From: JBFGCA01 sp041567315
GTDB taxonomy: Bacteria > Acidobacteriota > Thermoanaerobaculia > Multivoradales > JAHEKO01
Assembly: GCA_041567315.1 (NCBI GenBank)
Contig: JBFGCA010000004.1
Location: forward strand, 1-64,000
DNA length: 64,000 bases
Direction of reading: 5' to 3'
The notes under the pieces are model-generated. The model worked only from the letters and a program-made list of their open reading frames with translations. It ran no database searches and was not told the DNA's origin. Of the stretch, positions 1 through 8,601 are shown piece after piece (the stretch's first letter is position 1; each line of letters starts with the position of its first letter). Position numbers and translations under genes: made by a program.

Positions 1-10
1 CACATCGAGA

Positions 11-105
11 GCGGCGAAGCGCCCGCTGGGCAAGGCGCGACGAGCGAGCATATCGAGGCTATATGCGACCGAGGAGCAACGCCGCCCAGCGGGATGCAGC
101 GCCGC
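11..105. repeat. Imperfect palindrome, left part of a CTAG-type intergenic repeat
   Basis: Bases 22-31 (cccgctgggc) and 84-93 (gcccagcggg) are exact reverse complements. The pairing extends outwards through gcggcg (11-16) and cgccgc (100-105). The interior holds a nested small palindrome (gcata and tatgc around 49-65). With the adjoining 106-143 segment it looks like one full-length repeat element. The element may start before the window edge. Confidence 0.5.
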
Positions 106-143
106 TCGAATGTAAAGGAACTTGCCGCACGGGACACTAGCTC
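81..143. repeat. 63-bp direct repeat, copy 1
   Basis: These 63 bases recur at 4195-4257 in the same orientation with one difference (g124 versus a4238). Both copies end in the sequence gggacactagctc. In this copy the CTAG carries the TAG stop codon of the methyltransferase gene (137-139, minus strand). The two copies bracket the four-gene cassette between them. Confidence 0.85.
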
Positions 144-1048
144 CTCCCGAGCCGGTCGATCGCGATGCGGCGCAGCGGCGCCGCGAAGACCAGCTCGCCG
201 GCGGGATCCGCGCTGCCGTCCGCGAGCAGACCGCGGGCGCGCTCGATGAAGCGGCGTTGGCCGGCTGCGGAGAGCAGGTGGAAGAGGTTGAAGAAGCGGG
301 CGACCCCCGGCGCCAGCTCGTGCGGCCGGCCGCGGAAGAGGATGGCGAACTGGTGGCAGCGCAGCGGCGGCGCGAAGCCCGTCGCCTGGTTCAGCAGCGA
401 ACCGAGGCCGTCGAGGGTCAGGGTCCGGGGGTCCCCCAGTCCGGAAAAGCCGGGCAGCTCGCTCGCCACCTTGGCGGCCAGTAGCTCGGCGAAGCGGTCG
501 TAGAGCGCCGACCGGCCGGGCTCGGGTCCGACCACCGCCGCCAGCCGGCCGCCCGGCCGCAGCACCCGCGCGAGCTCGGCGACGATCGGCTCGATGGGGC
601 GCATCAACATCAGCGCCAGGTGGCAGAGCACCGCGTCCATCGAGCCCGTCGGCAGCGACAGCGCAGCCGCCGATTCGCAGCGGAAGCCGACGTTGGGCGC
701 CCGCGCCCGGCGGCGCGCCAGCGCCACCTGGCTGGGGTTGAAATCTACCGCCACCACCCGGCCTGCCGGTCCCACTGCCTGCCGGCACAGCACGGTCAGC
801 AGTCCAGCCCCGCAGGCCAGGTCGAGCAGCGTCGCGCCGCCGGCCGCCGGGAGCGCCGCCATCAGCACCTCGTAGGAGGTCTGGCCGCCGGCGGTGCGCA
901 GCTTGCCGATCAGCCCTTCGGTGATGCCGGGGTGGTGGTCGTAGAACTCCTGCTGGTAGGCGTGGACCTCGCCGTCGGCCGGTGCGGTGCCGGCCCGCAG
1001 GCGGGACCGCAGCCGGCGGCGGCCAGCGCCGGCAGGTGGCGGGCTCAC
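137..1048 (-). CDS. Class I SAM-dependent methyltransferase
   Basis: This predicted 303-aa protein has a Rossmann methyltransferase core: motif I LLDLACGAGLLTVL, then VVAVDFNPSQVALAR, an acidic-hydrophobic motif IV (MDAVLCHLALMLM) and ARVLRPGGRLAAVV. It should transfer a methyl group from SAM to an unidentified small molecule. The start is a GTG at 1048 whose last bases overlap the TGA of the upstream ATP-grasp gene (GTGA), so the two genes are translationally coupled and probably act in one pathway. The TAG stop lies inside the 63-bp repeat. The substrate cannot be read from the sequence. It resembles ubiquinone/menaquinone-type methyltransferases only in the general fold. Confidence 0.85.
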   Translation of the reverse strand: MSPPPAGAGRRRLRSRLRAGTAPADGEVHAYQQEFYDHHPGITEGLIGKLRTAGGQTSYEVLMAALPAAGGATLLDLACGAGLLTVLCRQAVGPAGRVVAVDFNPSQVALARRRARAPNVGFRCESAAALSLPTGSMDAVLCHLALMLMRPIEPIVAELARVLRPGGRLAAVVGPEPGRSALYDRFAELLAAKVASELPGFSGLGDPRTLTLDGLGSLLNQATGFAPPLRCHQFAILFRGRPHELAPGVARFFNLFHLLSAAGQRRFIERARGLLADGSADPAGELVFAAPLRRIAIDRLGRS

Positions 1049-2307
1049 CAGGGCGACTCCTCGGGGCGTTTGAGCAGGCGGCGCCGCAGGTCGTCGGCGC
1101 GCCGCTTGACGGCGGCGTATTCGGGACCGAAAAGCTCGACCTGTGCCAGCACCGTCCCCAGGTCGCTGAGCGGCTCGATCTCGTCGTCGGGGTCCACGAA
1201 CAGACTGACCCCGGCCTCCCCCGCCGCCGGACAGTCGATGAGATCGGCGGCCCGGCCGTAGCCGAAGGTAAGGAAGTTGAACTGACCACCGACCACGCCG
1301 TTGAGCCGCGGGGCCGGCGTCGGCGGCTGGCCGCAGGCCAGGCGGACGGTGTTCTCGAACACCGTCGCCGGCGTCGCCCGGTCGCCGTCTCCGATCGTCA
1401 GGCAGCGGTTGTAGAGACCGTCGAAACTGGCGGCCGAGCGCCCGTTGAGCTCGGTGAGCACCGGCTCGCCGTCGCGCCACCACAGCTCGGCGTTGAAGCA
1501 GCCGCGGGCGAAGCCGGTGCGGCGGATCGCCTCGAGCGCCGCCCGCGCCAGCTCGGCCTGGACCGCGTCCGGCTTGCGGCTCGGCAGCGAGAAGTTGTCG
1601 AAGGCGCACCCGCTCGCCGGGTAGGCGTTGGTGTCGGTGATCGCCCACACCCCGGCCTCGCCGTCGGCCACCCACCCCTCGACGGTGACCTGCTCGCCCT
1701 CGACCAGTTCCTCGGCCAGCAGCATCTCGGCGGTCGCCAGGGGATAGCGGGAGCGGTCCACGCAGCGCTCGAAAAGCGGCAGGTACTGCCGCGCCCAGGC
1801 CGGGTAGTGGCGGCGGGCCCGCGCGCGGGCCGCCTCCAGCTCGGTGGCCGAGTCGACCCGGCGCTGGAGCAGCGTCATCTTGAGCCACGGCGGCTTGACG
1901 TAGCAGGGGTAGGCGAGCCCGTCCGGCGGCGGACCGTCGAGCGGCAGCGGCTGGCAGCGCACCGTCGAGCCGGTGGCGAGCCGGGTGTAGAGCTTGTGCA
2001 GACAGAGGAAGACCGCCTCGGCGCCGGGTCCGGGCAGACCCAGCTCCTCGGCCAGCGCGGCGGCGATCAGGTCGCCGAGGTCGTGGAAGGAGACCACCCC
2101 GTCCACCGGCCGGCGCTCGAGGTAGGCCCGGCAGCGGTCCAGGTAGCCGACGACGTCGAAACCGGCCATCGGCCGCCAGTGCTCGACCGGGACCTCGACC
2201 TCGTGGACGGCGTACCCCGGGACCCGCGCCAGCGCCTCGCGGTCGGTGTCGTCCGCCAGGACCACGAAGATCTGCCGGGTCTTGCGCACCGGGCCGGATT
2301 CCATCAC
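1045..2307 (-). CDS. ATP-grasp domain protein, probable carboxylate-amine/thiol ligase
   Basis: The 420-aa protein carries an ATP-grasp C-terminal lobe. FNAELWWRDGEPVLTELNGR supplies the metal-binding Glu and Asn, and the preceding ADGEAGVWAITDTNAYP strand is typical. ATP-grasp enzymes activate a carboxylate as acyl-phosphate and join it to an amine or other nucleophile. The start is GTG 2307 or ATG 2304 (both near the divergent promoter). It overlaps the methyltransferase by four bases and is divergent from the dioxygenase gene 63 bp away. Product and substrate are unknown. The family-level call is firm; the pathway (amino-acid or thiol modification) is inferred from the neighbours. Confidence 0.8.
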   Translation of the reverse strand: MMESGPVRKTRQIFVVLADDTDREALARVPGYAVHEVEVPVEHWRPMAGFDVVGYLDRCRAYLERRPVDGVVSFHDLGDLIAAALAEELGLPGPGAEAVFLCLHKLYTRLATGSTVRCQPLPLDGPPPDGLAYPCYVKPPWLKMTLLQRRVDSATELEAARARARRHYPAWARQYLPLFERCVDRSRYPLATAEMLLAEELVEGEQVTVEGWVADGEAGVWAITDTNAYPASGCAFDNFSLPSRKPDAVQAELARAALEAIRRTGFARGCFNAELWWRDGEPVLTELNGRSAASFDGLYNRCLTIGDGDRATPATVFENTVRLACGQPPTPAPRLNGVVGGQFNFLTFGYGRAADLIDCPAAGEAGVSLFVDPDDEIEPLSDLGTVLAQVELFGPEYAAVKRRADDLRRRLLKRPEESPW

Positions 2308-2323
2308 AGGGCCGGCCGGGGGC

Positions 2324-2332
2324 TGCTAGGAT
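2324..2332 (+). promoter_or_regulatory. Possible extended -10 (TGCTAGGAT) before the dioxygenase gene
   Basis: TGCTAGGAT lies 39 bp before the dioxygenase GTG, in a 63-bp divergent gap. Similar TGCTA..T motifs occur before three other plus-strand genes in the window. I see no convincing -35. The motif also resembles the ends of the CTAG repeats, so this is tentative. Confidence 0.3.
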
Positions 2333-2370
2333 GACGCATCTTCGATCGCCACCTGCCGGGGACCGATCCA

Positions 2371-2958
2371 GTGCCGCCGATGAATACATCGCTCGATCGA
2401 CTGCTGGGCACGGCACGCCGGGTCTTTGGCGACGTGGTGCCCGGAGCGGGCGCGGTGGACGAGATCAGCGCCCTGCTGGCCGGTCTGTCGGCCGCGGACC
2501 TCGAGGTACCGCGGCGGCTCCGCGGCCTGGACCGCAGCGAGCCCTGGGAGGAGCTGGAGGTGGCCAGCGAGCCGGCCTTCCACGTCAGCCTGTTCCTGGT
2601 GCCGGGCGGTGGGGTGCTGCCGCTTCACGATCACCCCGAGATGACCGTGCTGCTGCGGGTGCTGGCGGGGCGCCTGCGGATCCGCTCGTACGACTGGGTG
2701 GAGCGGCCGGAGCCGGTGCCGGGCAGGATCGGTCTGGCCCGCCAGAGCGCCGAGCGCGAGGTCGGGCCCGCCGACCCACCCTGCGTGCTCCACCCCGGCC
2801 GCGACAACCTGCACCACATCGGCGCCCTGGAGGACAGCGCCTTCCTGGATGTCTTCTCCCCGTACTACGACGAGACCGAGCGGCCCTGCACCTACTACCG
2901 CGACCACGGTGCGGCCGGCGGCCTGCGGCGCCTGGAGGTGAAGGATGGGGAGGGCTGA
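2371..2958 (+). CDS. PCO/ADO-family thiol dioxygenase-like cupin
   Basis: The 195-aa protein matches the plant cysteine oxidase / cysteamine dioxygenase fold. FLVPGGGVLPLHDHPEM contains two candidate iron-ligand histidines, followed by TVLLRVLAGRLRIRSYDW. A third histidine is available in NLHHIGA, and the SAFLDVFSPYYD segment is typical of the family. Members use non-haem iron and O2 to oxidise a thiol to a sulfinate. The start is GTG 2371, with ATG 2380 as an alternative (MNTSLDRLLG). It overlaps the next gene by 14 bases, which indicates an operon. Sitting in a cassette with a ligase and a methyltransferase, it may act on a small-molecule thiol rather than on free cysteine. Confidence 0.8.
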   Translation: MPPMNTSLDRLLGTARRVFGDVVPGAGAVDEISALLAGLSAADLEVPRRLRGLDRSEPWEELEVASEPAFHVSLFLVPGGGVLPLHDHPEMTVLLRVLAGRLRIRSYDWVERPEPVPGRIGLARQSAEREVGPADPPCVLHPGRDNLHHIGALEDSAFLDVFSPYYDETERPCTYYRDHGAAGGLRRLEVKDGEG

Positions 2959-4180
2959 GGTCGTGAAAAGCGCCATCGTGCTGGTCGAAGGTCGCGGGCA
3001 GGCCCTGCATCTGGGCGAGGACTCGAGCCTCAACCTGGCGCAGGGGGCCCATCTGGCGGCCCGGTTCGCCGCGGCCGGCTTCCGCACCAGCCTGCGCTTC
3101 ATCCTCGACGCCGGTCAGTCGGTCGAGGAGTACAGCGTGCTGCCGCACCTGCCGGAGGCGCAGATCGAGGGCTACCGCCGGGCGGTCGCCGGCGCCGCCG
3201 ACCGTGACCGGGCGCGCCGCGAGGTGGTGCGCGAGATCCGCGAGCGGCATCTGGCGGTGGCGCTGCGAGCGAGAAACGGCAACGGCTCCGCCGCCATCGA
3301 CGACGGGCTGTTCTTCTCGCCTCTGGTGGCGGAGGTGGGGGAGCCCAACCCCGGCGTCCTGGAGGCCCTGGAGCGCTGCCGGCATCCGGCGGTCGACGGT
3401 GACCGGCTCGAAGACTACCGGCGTCTGCTCGAGGAGTTCCGCGGCCGCAGCTACCTGGACCTCGAAGAGGAGGTGGCGCGGCGCGCCCTCGCCCGCTGGC
3501 TGGGCGAGCGAGGGGTCGAGGTCGAGGTCGGCACGGTGTCGCGGCCGCCGGACGGCGCCACCTCCTGGTTCCGCGAGCCGCCGGTGGCCCGGCTGGTGGC
3601 CGAGGACCTGGCGCTGAAGGAGCGCGGCGCCGGGGTGGAGAGCTTCGACGGGCGGCTGATCGGGGTCTTTCCGGCGGTGCCGGGCAACGGCAACGGCCGG
3701 CTCTACTTCAACTCGCCGACCTCGACCCGCTACGAGCATCGCAAGGTCCGCGTCCTGCCCCGAGACCGTTTCGGGATCCTCCAGCTCGAGGGCTCCGAGC
3801 GCTTGACTTTCGACCACCTCCGCGAGCTGATCGCCGCCCAGGCGCGGGGCGGGACGGCGCGCCCGCTGGGGATCAAGTACCCGTATCTGGCCCCGATGAT
3901 CGCCGCCGCCATCGCCGCCGAGGCGACGGCCAAGCTGCGGGACGGACCGGTCACCGTGGCCTTCGTCGAGGGTTACGACGACGCCCGCGACCCGCTGGAC
4001 GGCTGCCTGGCCGAGGCCCTGCCGGAGCAGGTGCGGCGCTGCCGGTTCAGCGCCCGGCTGGCGCTGTACCGGGAGCTGCCGGGTCTGCCGGGCGGTCTGC
4101 CGCTGATCGAGGACTGGCTGCAGGCCAACGCCGCCGGGCTCTTTGCCGTGCCGATCGACGAAGCGCGGCTCCTGGCCTGA
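2945..4180 (+). CDS. Conserved-looking protein of unknown function, 411 aa
   Basis: I do not recognise this family. The chain is soluble, with no signal peptide or membrane segment. It opens with a beta-strand and loop (SAIVLVEGRGQALHLGED) and is strongly charged. Notable segments are a FNSPTSTRYEHRKVRVLPRD stretch near residues 255-275 and GIKYPYLAPM near 320. ATG 2945 follows a good Shine-Dalgarno (ggaggtgaagg) and overlaps the dioxygenase gene. GTG 2963 would also give a natural N-terminus (MKSAIVLVEGRG). Its place as the last gene of a dioxygenase operon, opposite an ATP-grasp/methyltransferase pair, suggests an enzyme or substrate-binding role in the same pathway. Confidence 0.75.
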   Translation: MGRAEVVKSAIVLVEGRGQALHLGEDSSLNLAQGAHLAARFAAAGFRTSLRFILDAGQSVEEYSVLPHLPEAQIEGYRRAVAGAADRDRARREVVREIRERHLAVALRARNGNGSAAIDDGLFFSPLVAEVGEPNPGVLEALERCRHPAVDGDRLEDYRRLLEEFRGRSYLDLEEEVARRALARWLGERGVEVEVGTVSRPPDGATSWFREPPVARLVAEDLALKERGAGVESFDGRLIGVFPAVPGNGNGRLYFNSPTSTRYEHRKVRVLPRDRFGILQLEGSERLTFDHLRELIAAQARGGTARPLGIKYPYLAPMIAAAIAAEATAKLRDGPVTVAFVEGYDDARDPLDGCLAEALPEQVRRCRFSARLALYRELPGLPGGLPLIEDWLQANAAGLFAVPIDEARLLA

Positions 4181-4194
4181 CGCCGGTCGGCACC

Positions 4195-4257
4195 GCCGCC
4201 CAGCGGGATGCAGCGCCGCTCGAATGTAAAGGAACTTACCGCACGGGACACTAGCTC
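4195..4257. repeat. 63-bp direct repeat, copy 2
   Basis: This copy is identical to 81-143 except at one base. Only the right half of the palindromic element is present; the sequence before 4195 does not match the sequence before 81. It starts 14 bp after the 411-aa gene, and its CTAG holds the TAG stop (4251-4253) of the cytochrome gene on the minus strand. Confidence 0.85.
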
Positions 4258-7061
4258 AGCGGCCGCACCGCGGGCGTCCCCACCTGGATCTTCCAGCCGC
4301 TGATCGGCCGCTCGCCGTCGACCTCGGCCTCGGTGTCGAGGGCGCTGGTCATGAACAGCAGCCGCAGCGTCTCCGGCTTGTCGCAGTCCGCCCACGGGTC
4401 GGCCGGATTACGCTCCTTGCAGCCTTCGAGCAGCTTGAAGCGCTGGGCCAGGTAGTAGGGCGGGATGCTCTGATAGTAGAGCGTCGCCTGCACCTTGGCC
4501 GGCGCCCCGGCGAGCGCCGCCAGCGGGATCTCGTAGGCCACCACCTGGCTGCCGGTCGACGGGCCGCCGTGATTGGCGCAGGCGTCGCTCACCACGTAGG
4601 CGCAGTCGTCGGCCGCCCCGCCGTCGGGTCCGGTGACCTCGGCCCAGGGGCCGCCGGCCTTCCAGCCCAGCGGCTGCAGCCGGTTGTCCTTGACGTGCTC
4701 GTAGAGGCTCAGGAAACTGGTCGTGAACCTGGACTCCGGCGGCGGGCTCTTGGTCAGCTCCTCGTAGATCTGGACCTCGGTCTGCAGCGTGATCGGGTCG
4801 CCGCCGGCGCCGCCCCAGGGCCGGTTGCTGTACCGGTGGTGCTGGTAGACCTGTTCGCCGTCGATCTCTTCGAAGTACTCGGTGGGCAGCGGCTGGCCGT
4901 CGGGCCCCACGATCTGGCCGTACTGGTCGGTCTTGCCCGAGGTCCACAGCGCGTCGCCGCCGGCGTCCTGGACCTGGAACTCGACGAAGGCGCGCCGGAA
5001 GCCGACCCCCGACGGGAAGTGGTGGCCGGTGAGATTGGTGACCTCGACCAGGGCGCGCAGGGTGGCGCCGTCGCTGGTCGCCTGGGTGACGGCGATGGTG
5101 GCGGCTTCGGACTGCGCCTGGGCGAGCGCGGTGGAGAGCGAGCCGTCGAGCGGCGCCTGGGCATTGCCCGCCGTCATCGGGTCGGCGGCGCGGATCCCCA
5201 GCAGCTGGTTGGCGGCGGTGCCGTAGGTGAACTGCTTGTACATCTCCATGGTGAACAGGTTGATGCCCAGGAACGAGTGCCGCGAGAAGGGCGTCCGGCT
5301 CTGGAGGTCGAGATCCGGGAGCTGGGTGGAGAGCGGGAAGACCGGCAGGTAGGTGTCGTCCTCGATGTTGGCGATCTTGAACGACAGCTCCTCGCCGGCC
5401 GGTCTGTGGGTCTTCATGTGGCAGCCCTGGCAGGTCTTGGCCTCCGGGGCCAGCGGCGGGGTCTCGTCCTGATAGGCGCTGTTGAGCCACTCGAGATAGG
5501 TGGCCTGCTCGAAGGTCTTCTTGATCGGCTTGCCGTCGTCGTCGAGGACGTCGACGAAGACCGTGTGGCAGGAGCCGCAGAGCTTGGCCGAGCGGATCAT
5601 CAGCTGGCCGCTCTCGAGCCTGGGGCTCTCCTGGGCGAGGGCGCCCAGCGAGTTCTCCATCGGCTGGGTGAGGACGTCGTCGGCGTAGGGGCCGTAGATC
5701 TCGTCGGCCGGGCCGACGTGGAACTTGCCGGTGAAGGTCTCCTCGAACGGCACCTGCTCGTCGATCACGATGTGGTGGCAGACGGTGCAGGAAACGCCGT
5801 CGCGGGCCAGCGCCCCGTACTTGGCGTACTCGCCGTCGATGGCGTAGACCATCGCCAGCGACATCATCTCGCCGCGGTCGATCTCGAGCTGGCGCTGGCC
5901 CATCACCCCGTGGCAGCTCAGACAGGTGTTCTGGATGTTGGCCTTGGCGGGGGCGTGGACCGTGCTCTCGGTCTCGAGCTGGGCAAAGAAGACCGGGTCG
6001 CGCCCCGACAGCCCCATCACCGACGAGTGCGCCTCGGCGTAGGGCGAGTAGTTGATCGCCGGCTCGGTCGTCGAATCGGGCAGCAGCATGTTGATGCCGG
6101 GCGGAACGGGGGGCGCGTCGGCGGGCTTGTCGACCAGGTTGTAGGTGTTGAAGGTGGCGTCGTGGCAGCCGATGCACTGGTCCGAGGTCAGGAACTCCTC
6201 GGGGCCGTCGGGCCCGGCCACCACGTGGTCCAGCCCCTCGCCGGGCAGGGCCTTGACCTGGTCGAGCTCGGGGGCGACCGGGAACCCGTAGACCTGGAGA
6301 AAGCCCGGGTCGGGCTGGTTTTCTTTCACCTTCGGCTGCGGCGCCGCCTCCAGCGCCTGCACCGCCCGCCGCACGCGGCTGTGCGGGTCCTGGGGCGGCG
6401 CCGCAGGTCTGGCCGGCTTGAGCTTGACCAGCGGGGTGGTCTCGGCCTCGCACTCCTCGATGTTGGCCAGCTCGACGTAGGTCGACTCCACCACCGCCGA
6501 GGCGTGGCAGTTGAGACAGTCGGTCTTGCCGAACATCGACTCGGGGTAGGTGGCCTCGAGGGTCTCGGCATTCCTCACCTCCAGCGAGTCGTTGTCGGGC
6601 ACCGGGTGGTAGGACCAGAACCAGCCGTCCTTGGAGCCGGGGTGGTCCATGGTCATGGTGGTCCACCAGCCCAGCTCGTAGCCGCCCGAGTCCTCCTGGG
6701 TGTACTGCGCCTTGACGATCAGCGAGCCGTCCGGGACCGGCCCGAGGCGGTCGTTCTCCAGCCACTCGACGACCTGTGGCGAGTAGTGGATGCGGACCAT
6801 GCCGTGGACCGTCCAGCGCATCGGACACTTGTCCTGCGCCCAGTCCAGCTGGTCGTAGCACTTGTTGTCGAGGAAGGTGAAGAGCGCCTGCTCGAACTCG
6901 GCCTCGGGGACCTGGCTGGGCGGCGGCAGCGGGAAGGCACAGGGGTCGCCGCCGGCGGTCGCCAGTTCCTGGCGGGCGGAGCAGGCGGCGAGCAGCGCCG
7001 CCGCCGCCAGCAGCGGAAGGGTTGCCAGGATGGGCTGGATACGATCGGCTCGGCGCCTCAT
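4251..7061 (-). CDS. Hexahaem c-type cytochrome lipoprotein
   Basis: The 936-aa protein has a lipoprotein signal (hydrophobic stretch then LLAACSAR, Cys about residue 27). It carries six CXXCH haem-binding sites: CLNCH about 182, CIGCH about 296, CLSCH about 380, CTVCH about 425, CGSCH about 495 and CQGCH about 544. The C-terminal 350 residues lack haem sites and look like beta-rich domains (LVEVTNLTGHHFPSGVGFRR). It should be an envelope-anchored electron carrier or multihaem oxidoreductase; the donor and acceptor are unknown. The start has a clear Shine-Dalgarno (aaaggagat). The stop is inside the 63-bp repeat. It stands alone, with no partner cytochrome or maturation gene nearby. Confidence 0.85.
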   Translation of the reverse strand: MRRRADRIQPILATLPLLAAAALLAACSARQELATAGGDPCAFPLPPPSQVPEAEFEQALFTFLDNKCYDQLDWAQDKCPMRWTVHGMVRIHYSPQVVEWLENDRLGPVPDGSLIVKAQYTQEDSGGYELGWWTTMTMDHPGSKDGWFWSYHPVPDNDSLEVRNAETLEATYPESMFGKTDCLNCHASAVVESTYVELANIEECEAETTPLVKLKPARPAAPPQDPHSRVRRAVQALEAAPQPKVKENQPDPGFLQVYGFPVAPELDQVKALPGEGLDHVVAGPDGPEEFLTSDQCIGCHDATFNTYNLVDKPADAPPVPPGINMLLPDSTTEPAINYSPYAEAHSSVMGLSGRDPVFFAQLETESTVHAPAKANIQNTCLSCHGVMGQRQLEIDRGEMMSLAMVYAIDGEYAKYGALARDGVSCTVCHHIVIDEQVPFEETFTGKFHVGPADEIYGPYADDVLTQPMENSLGALAQESPRLESGQLMIRSAKLCGSCHTVFVDVLDDDGKPIKKTFEQATYLEWLNSAYQDETPPLAPEAKTCQGCHMKTHRPAGEELSFKIANIEDDTYLPVFPLSTQLPDLDLQSRTPFSRHSFLGINLFTMEMYKQFTYGTAANQLLGIRAADPMTAGNAQAPLDGSLSTALAQAQSEAATIAVTQATSDGATLRALVEVTNLTGHHFPSGVGFRRAFVEFQVQDAGGDALWTSGKTDQYGQIVGPDGQPLPTEYFEEIDGEQVYQHHRYSNRPWGGAGGDPITLQTEVQIYEELTKSPPPESRFTTSFLSLYEHVKDNRLQPLGWKAGGPWAEVTGPDGGAADDCAYVVSDACANHGGPSTGSQVVAYEIPLAALAGAPAKVQATLYYQSIPPYYLAQRFKLLEGCKERNPADPWADCDKPETLRLLFMTSALDTEAEVDGERPISGWKIQVGTPAVRPLS

Positions 7062-7212
7062 GTGCGATCTCCTTTCGGCCCCTCGCGGTCACGGCGCGGC
7101 TGGCGCCCTGCGGACCACCGGTCCGCCCGCGGCTGCTGTCCACCAGATGTTGGTGCGGAAACTAGCGCAACCGGTCGACCGCACGCAACCACCGGCCGGC
7201 CGGGGCCGGGCG

Positions 7213-7234
7213 GACTTCCGCCACGGTCCACTAG
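7213..7234. repeat. Half-copy of the CTAG-bounded repeat
   Basis: This stretch (gacttccgccacggtccactag) matches the right arm of the 12506-12560 palindrome at 18 of 22 positions. Its CTAG supplies the TAG stop (7231-7233) of the topoisomerase VI A gene. No matching left arm is visible between 7062 and 7212. Confidence 0.5.
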
Positions 7235-8508
7235 GGCAGGAAGGCGGCGGGATCGGCCAGCTTCTCGGGCAGGTAGGCGTCGATCACGTAGTTGAGGCCG
7301 TGCTTGGCCAGCGCCTGCTGCTCGACCCTCACCCCCATCTCGATCTGGCGCTCGAGCGCCTCGCGCCAGGGCCGGTGGTGGCGGATGAAGGGGTCGTTCT
7401 TGAGCGCGTCGCGGGCGCGCTTGACGTCGACCTCCTTGAGCGGGTGGGTGGGCAGGTCGTAGCGCACGATGTCCTGCGGGGTCACCCCCAGAAAGCGGGC
7501 CTGGGGGACGCAGAAGAACTCGTTGACGTGGGCGGCGTTGCCCGAGCCCACCTTGAGGGTGCGGTAGATGTTGGAGTAGCCGTAGGGATCGCCGTCGACG
7601 AAGACGTAGACCGGCAGCTCCTTGTCGTCGGCCAGCCGGCGGATGAACCGCCGGCAGGCGCGGGTCGGCACCCCGCCCAGTGAGATCAGGATGCAGTTGG
7701 CGCGCCGCCAGTAGGCGTGCTTGACCAGCCGCTGAAACATGCCGGCGGTCTCGATCGCCAGGATGAAGTCGGCGTCGGTCTCGAAGCCGAGCTGCTCGAC
7801 CGAGATCGGGATCGAGTAGGCGCCCGACCCGAACCGCGTGCAGTCGATGCGCAGCTCCTCGCCGGTCTCGCGGTCGCGGTCGACGACCACCAGCGCGCCG
7901 GCCACGTCGCCGCCCTTCTCCTCGGGGATGAAGCCGAGCTGCTCGCGGTTGACCCCGAACAGTGCCTCGACGTCCTCCATCACCGCGTCGCTCTCGGGCT
8001 GCTCGTTGAACCGCGCCTCCTCCCAGTTCTTTGAGACGTAGTAGGCCTCGCGCTTGGTGGCGATGTCGTCGGACTCGACCAGCTCCTTGGAGAAGGCCAT
8101 CATCCTGAGCGTCTGGGCGAAGGTCTTGACGGTCCCCACCGTCAGGCTGCGGGTCTTCTTGCGCCCTTTGATCTGGAAGTACCCCGTGGCCGGCCGGTAG
8201 ACGACGTTCGACAGACTCCTCACCGGAAAGGCCATCGACGGCGCCCGCCGCCGCAGGATGCCGTCGTGGATCGCCCGCGCCTGCCGCCGGATCCGCCCCA
8301 CCACCCCGTCGCCGCCCGCCCCGCCCTGCGGTCGCCCCTTGGCGGCTGCGCCCTTTCGGCGCGCTTTGCGGCTGACCGTTCCGCCGGCCTTCGCGGCCGC
8401 TTTCCTGCGCCGTCCGCCCGCCCCTGCCGCCTTCCTGCCGCCGCCTTTCGCCTTGCCCTTGCCCGCCTTGACGGTCCGCTTCCCAGCCGTTTTCTTCGCC
8501 CGCGCCAT
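7231..8508 (-). CDS. top6A: DNA topoisomerase VI subunit A (Spo11-like)
   Basis: Topoisomerase VI A cuts and rejoins both DNA strands together with the ATPase subunit B. This 425-aa protein has the winged-helix catalytic motif KREAYYVSKNW (active tyrosine about residue 156). A Toprim fold follows, with Glu about 253 (ILAIETAG) and DGDPYGYSNIY at about 305-315. The first 75 residues are an added Lys/Ala/Gly/Arg-rich, histone H1-like tail that the core enzyme does not need; it probably binds DNA. Subunit B lies 2.4 kb upstream on the same strand, separated by a BNR gene. The family is mainly archaeal and plant, and scattered in bacteria, so acquisition by transfer is possible. The stop lies in a CTAG repeat. 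Confidence 0.92.
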   Translation of the reverse strand: MARAKKTAGKRTVKAGKGKAKGGGRKAAGAGGRRRKAAAKAGGTVSRKARRKGAAAKGRPQGGAGGDGVVGRIRRQARAIHDGILRRRAPSMAFPVRSLSNVVYRPATGYFQIKGRKKTRSLTVGTVKTFAQTLRMMAFSKELVESDDIATKREAYYVSKNWEEARFNEQPESDAVMEDVEALFGVNREQLGFIPEEKGGDVAGALVVVDRDRETGEELRIDCTRFGSGAYSIPISVEQLGFETDADFILAIETAGMFQRLVKHAYWRRANCILISLGGVPTRACRRFIRRLADDKELPVYVFVDGDPYGYSNIYRTLKVGSGNAAHVNEFFCVPQARFLGVTPQDIVRYDLPTHPLKEVDVKRARDALKNDPFIRHHRPWREALERQIEMGVRVEQQALAKHGLNYVIDAYLPEKLADPAAFLP

Positions 8509-8601
8509 CGACCGATCCCCCTACAACCATCCTACCCTCGGCGAATCGTCACCACCCTCTGCCACCGGGGGAGGGAGCGGGTCAGCTCACGGACCGCGCA
8601 G

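Noticed and set aside
122..484. Plus-strand open frame at the left edge
   Set aside because: It is antisense to the methyltransferase, starts inside the repeat and has no recognisable features.
4569..7295. Plus-strand open frame of 908 codons opposite the cytochrome gene
   Set aside because: The minus strand carries six haem motifs and a lipobox. The plus frame is a shadow.
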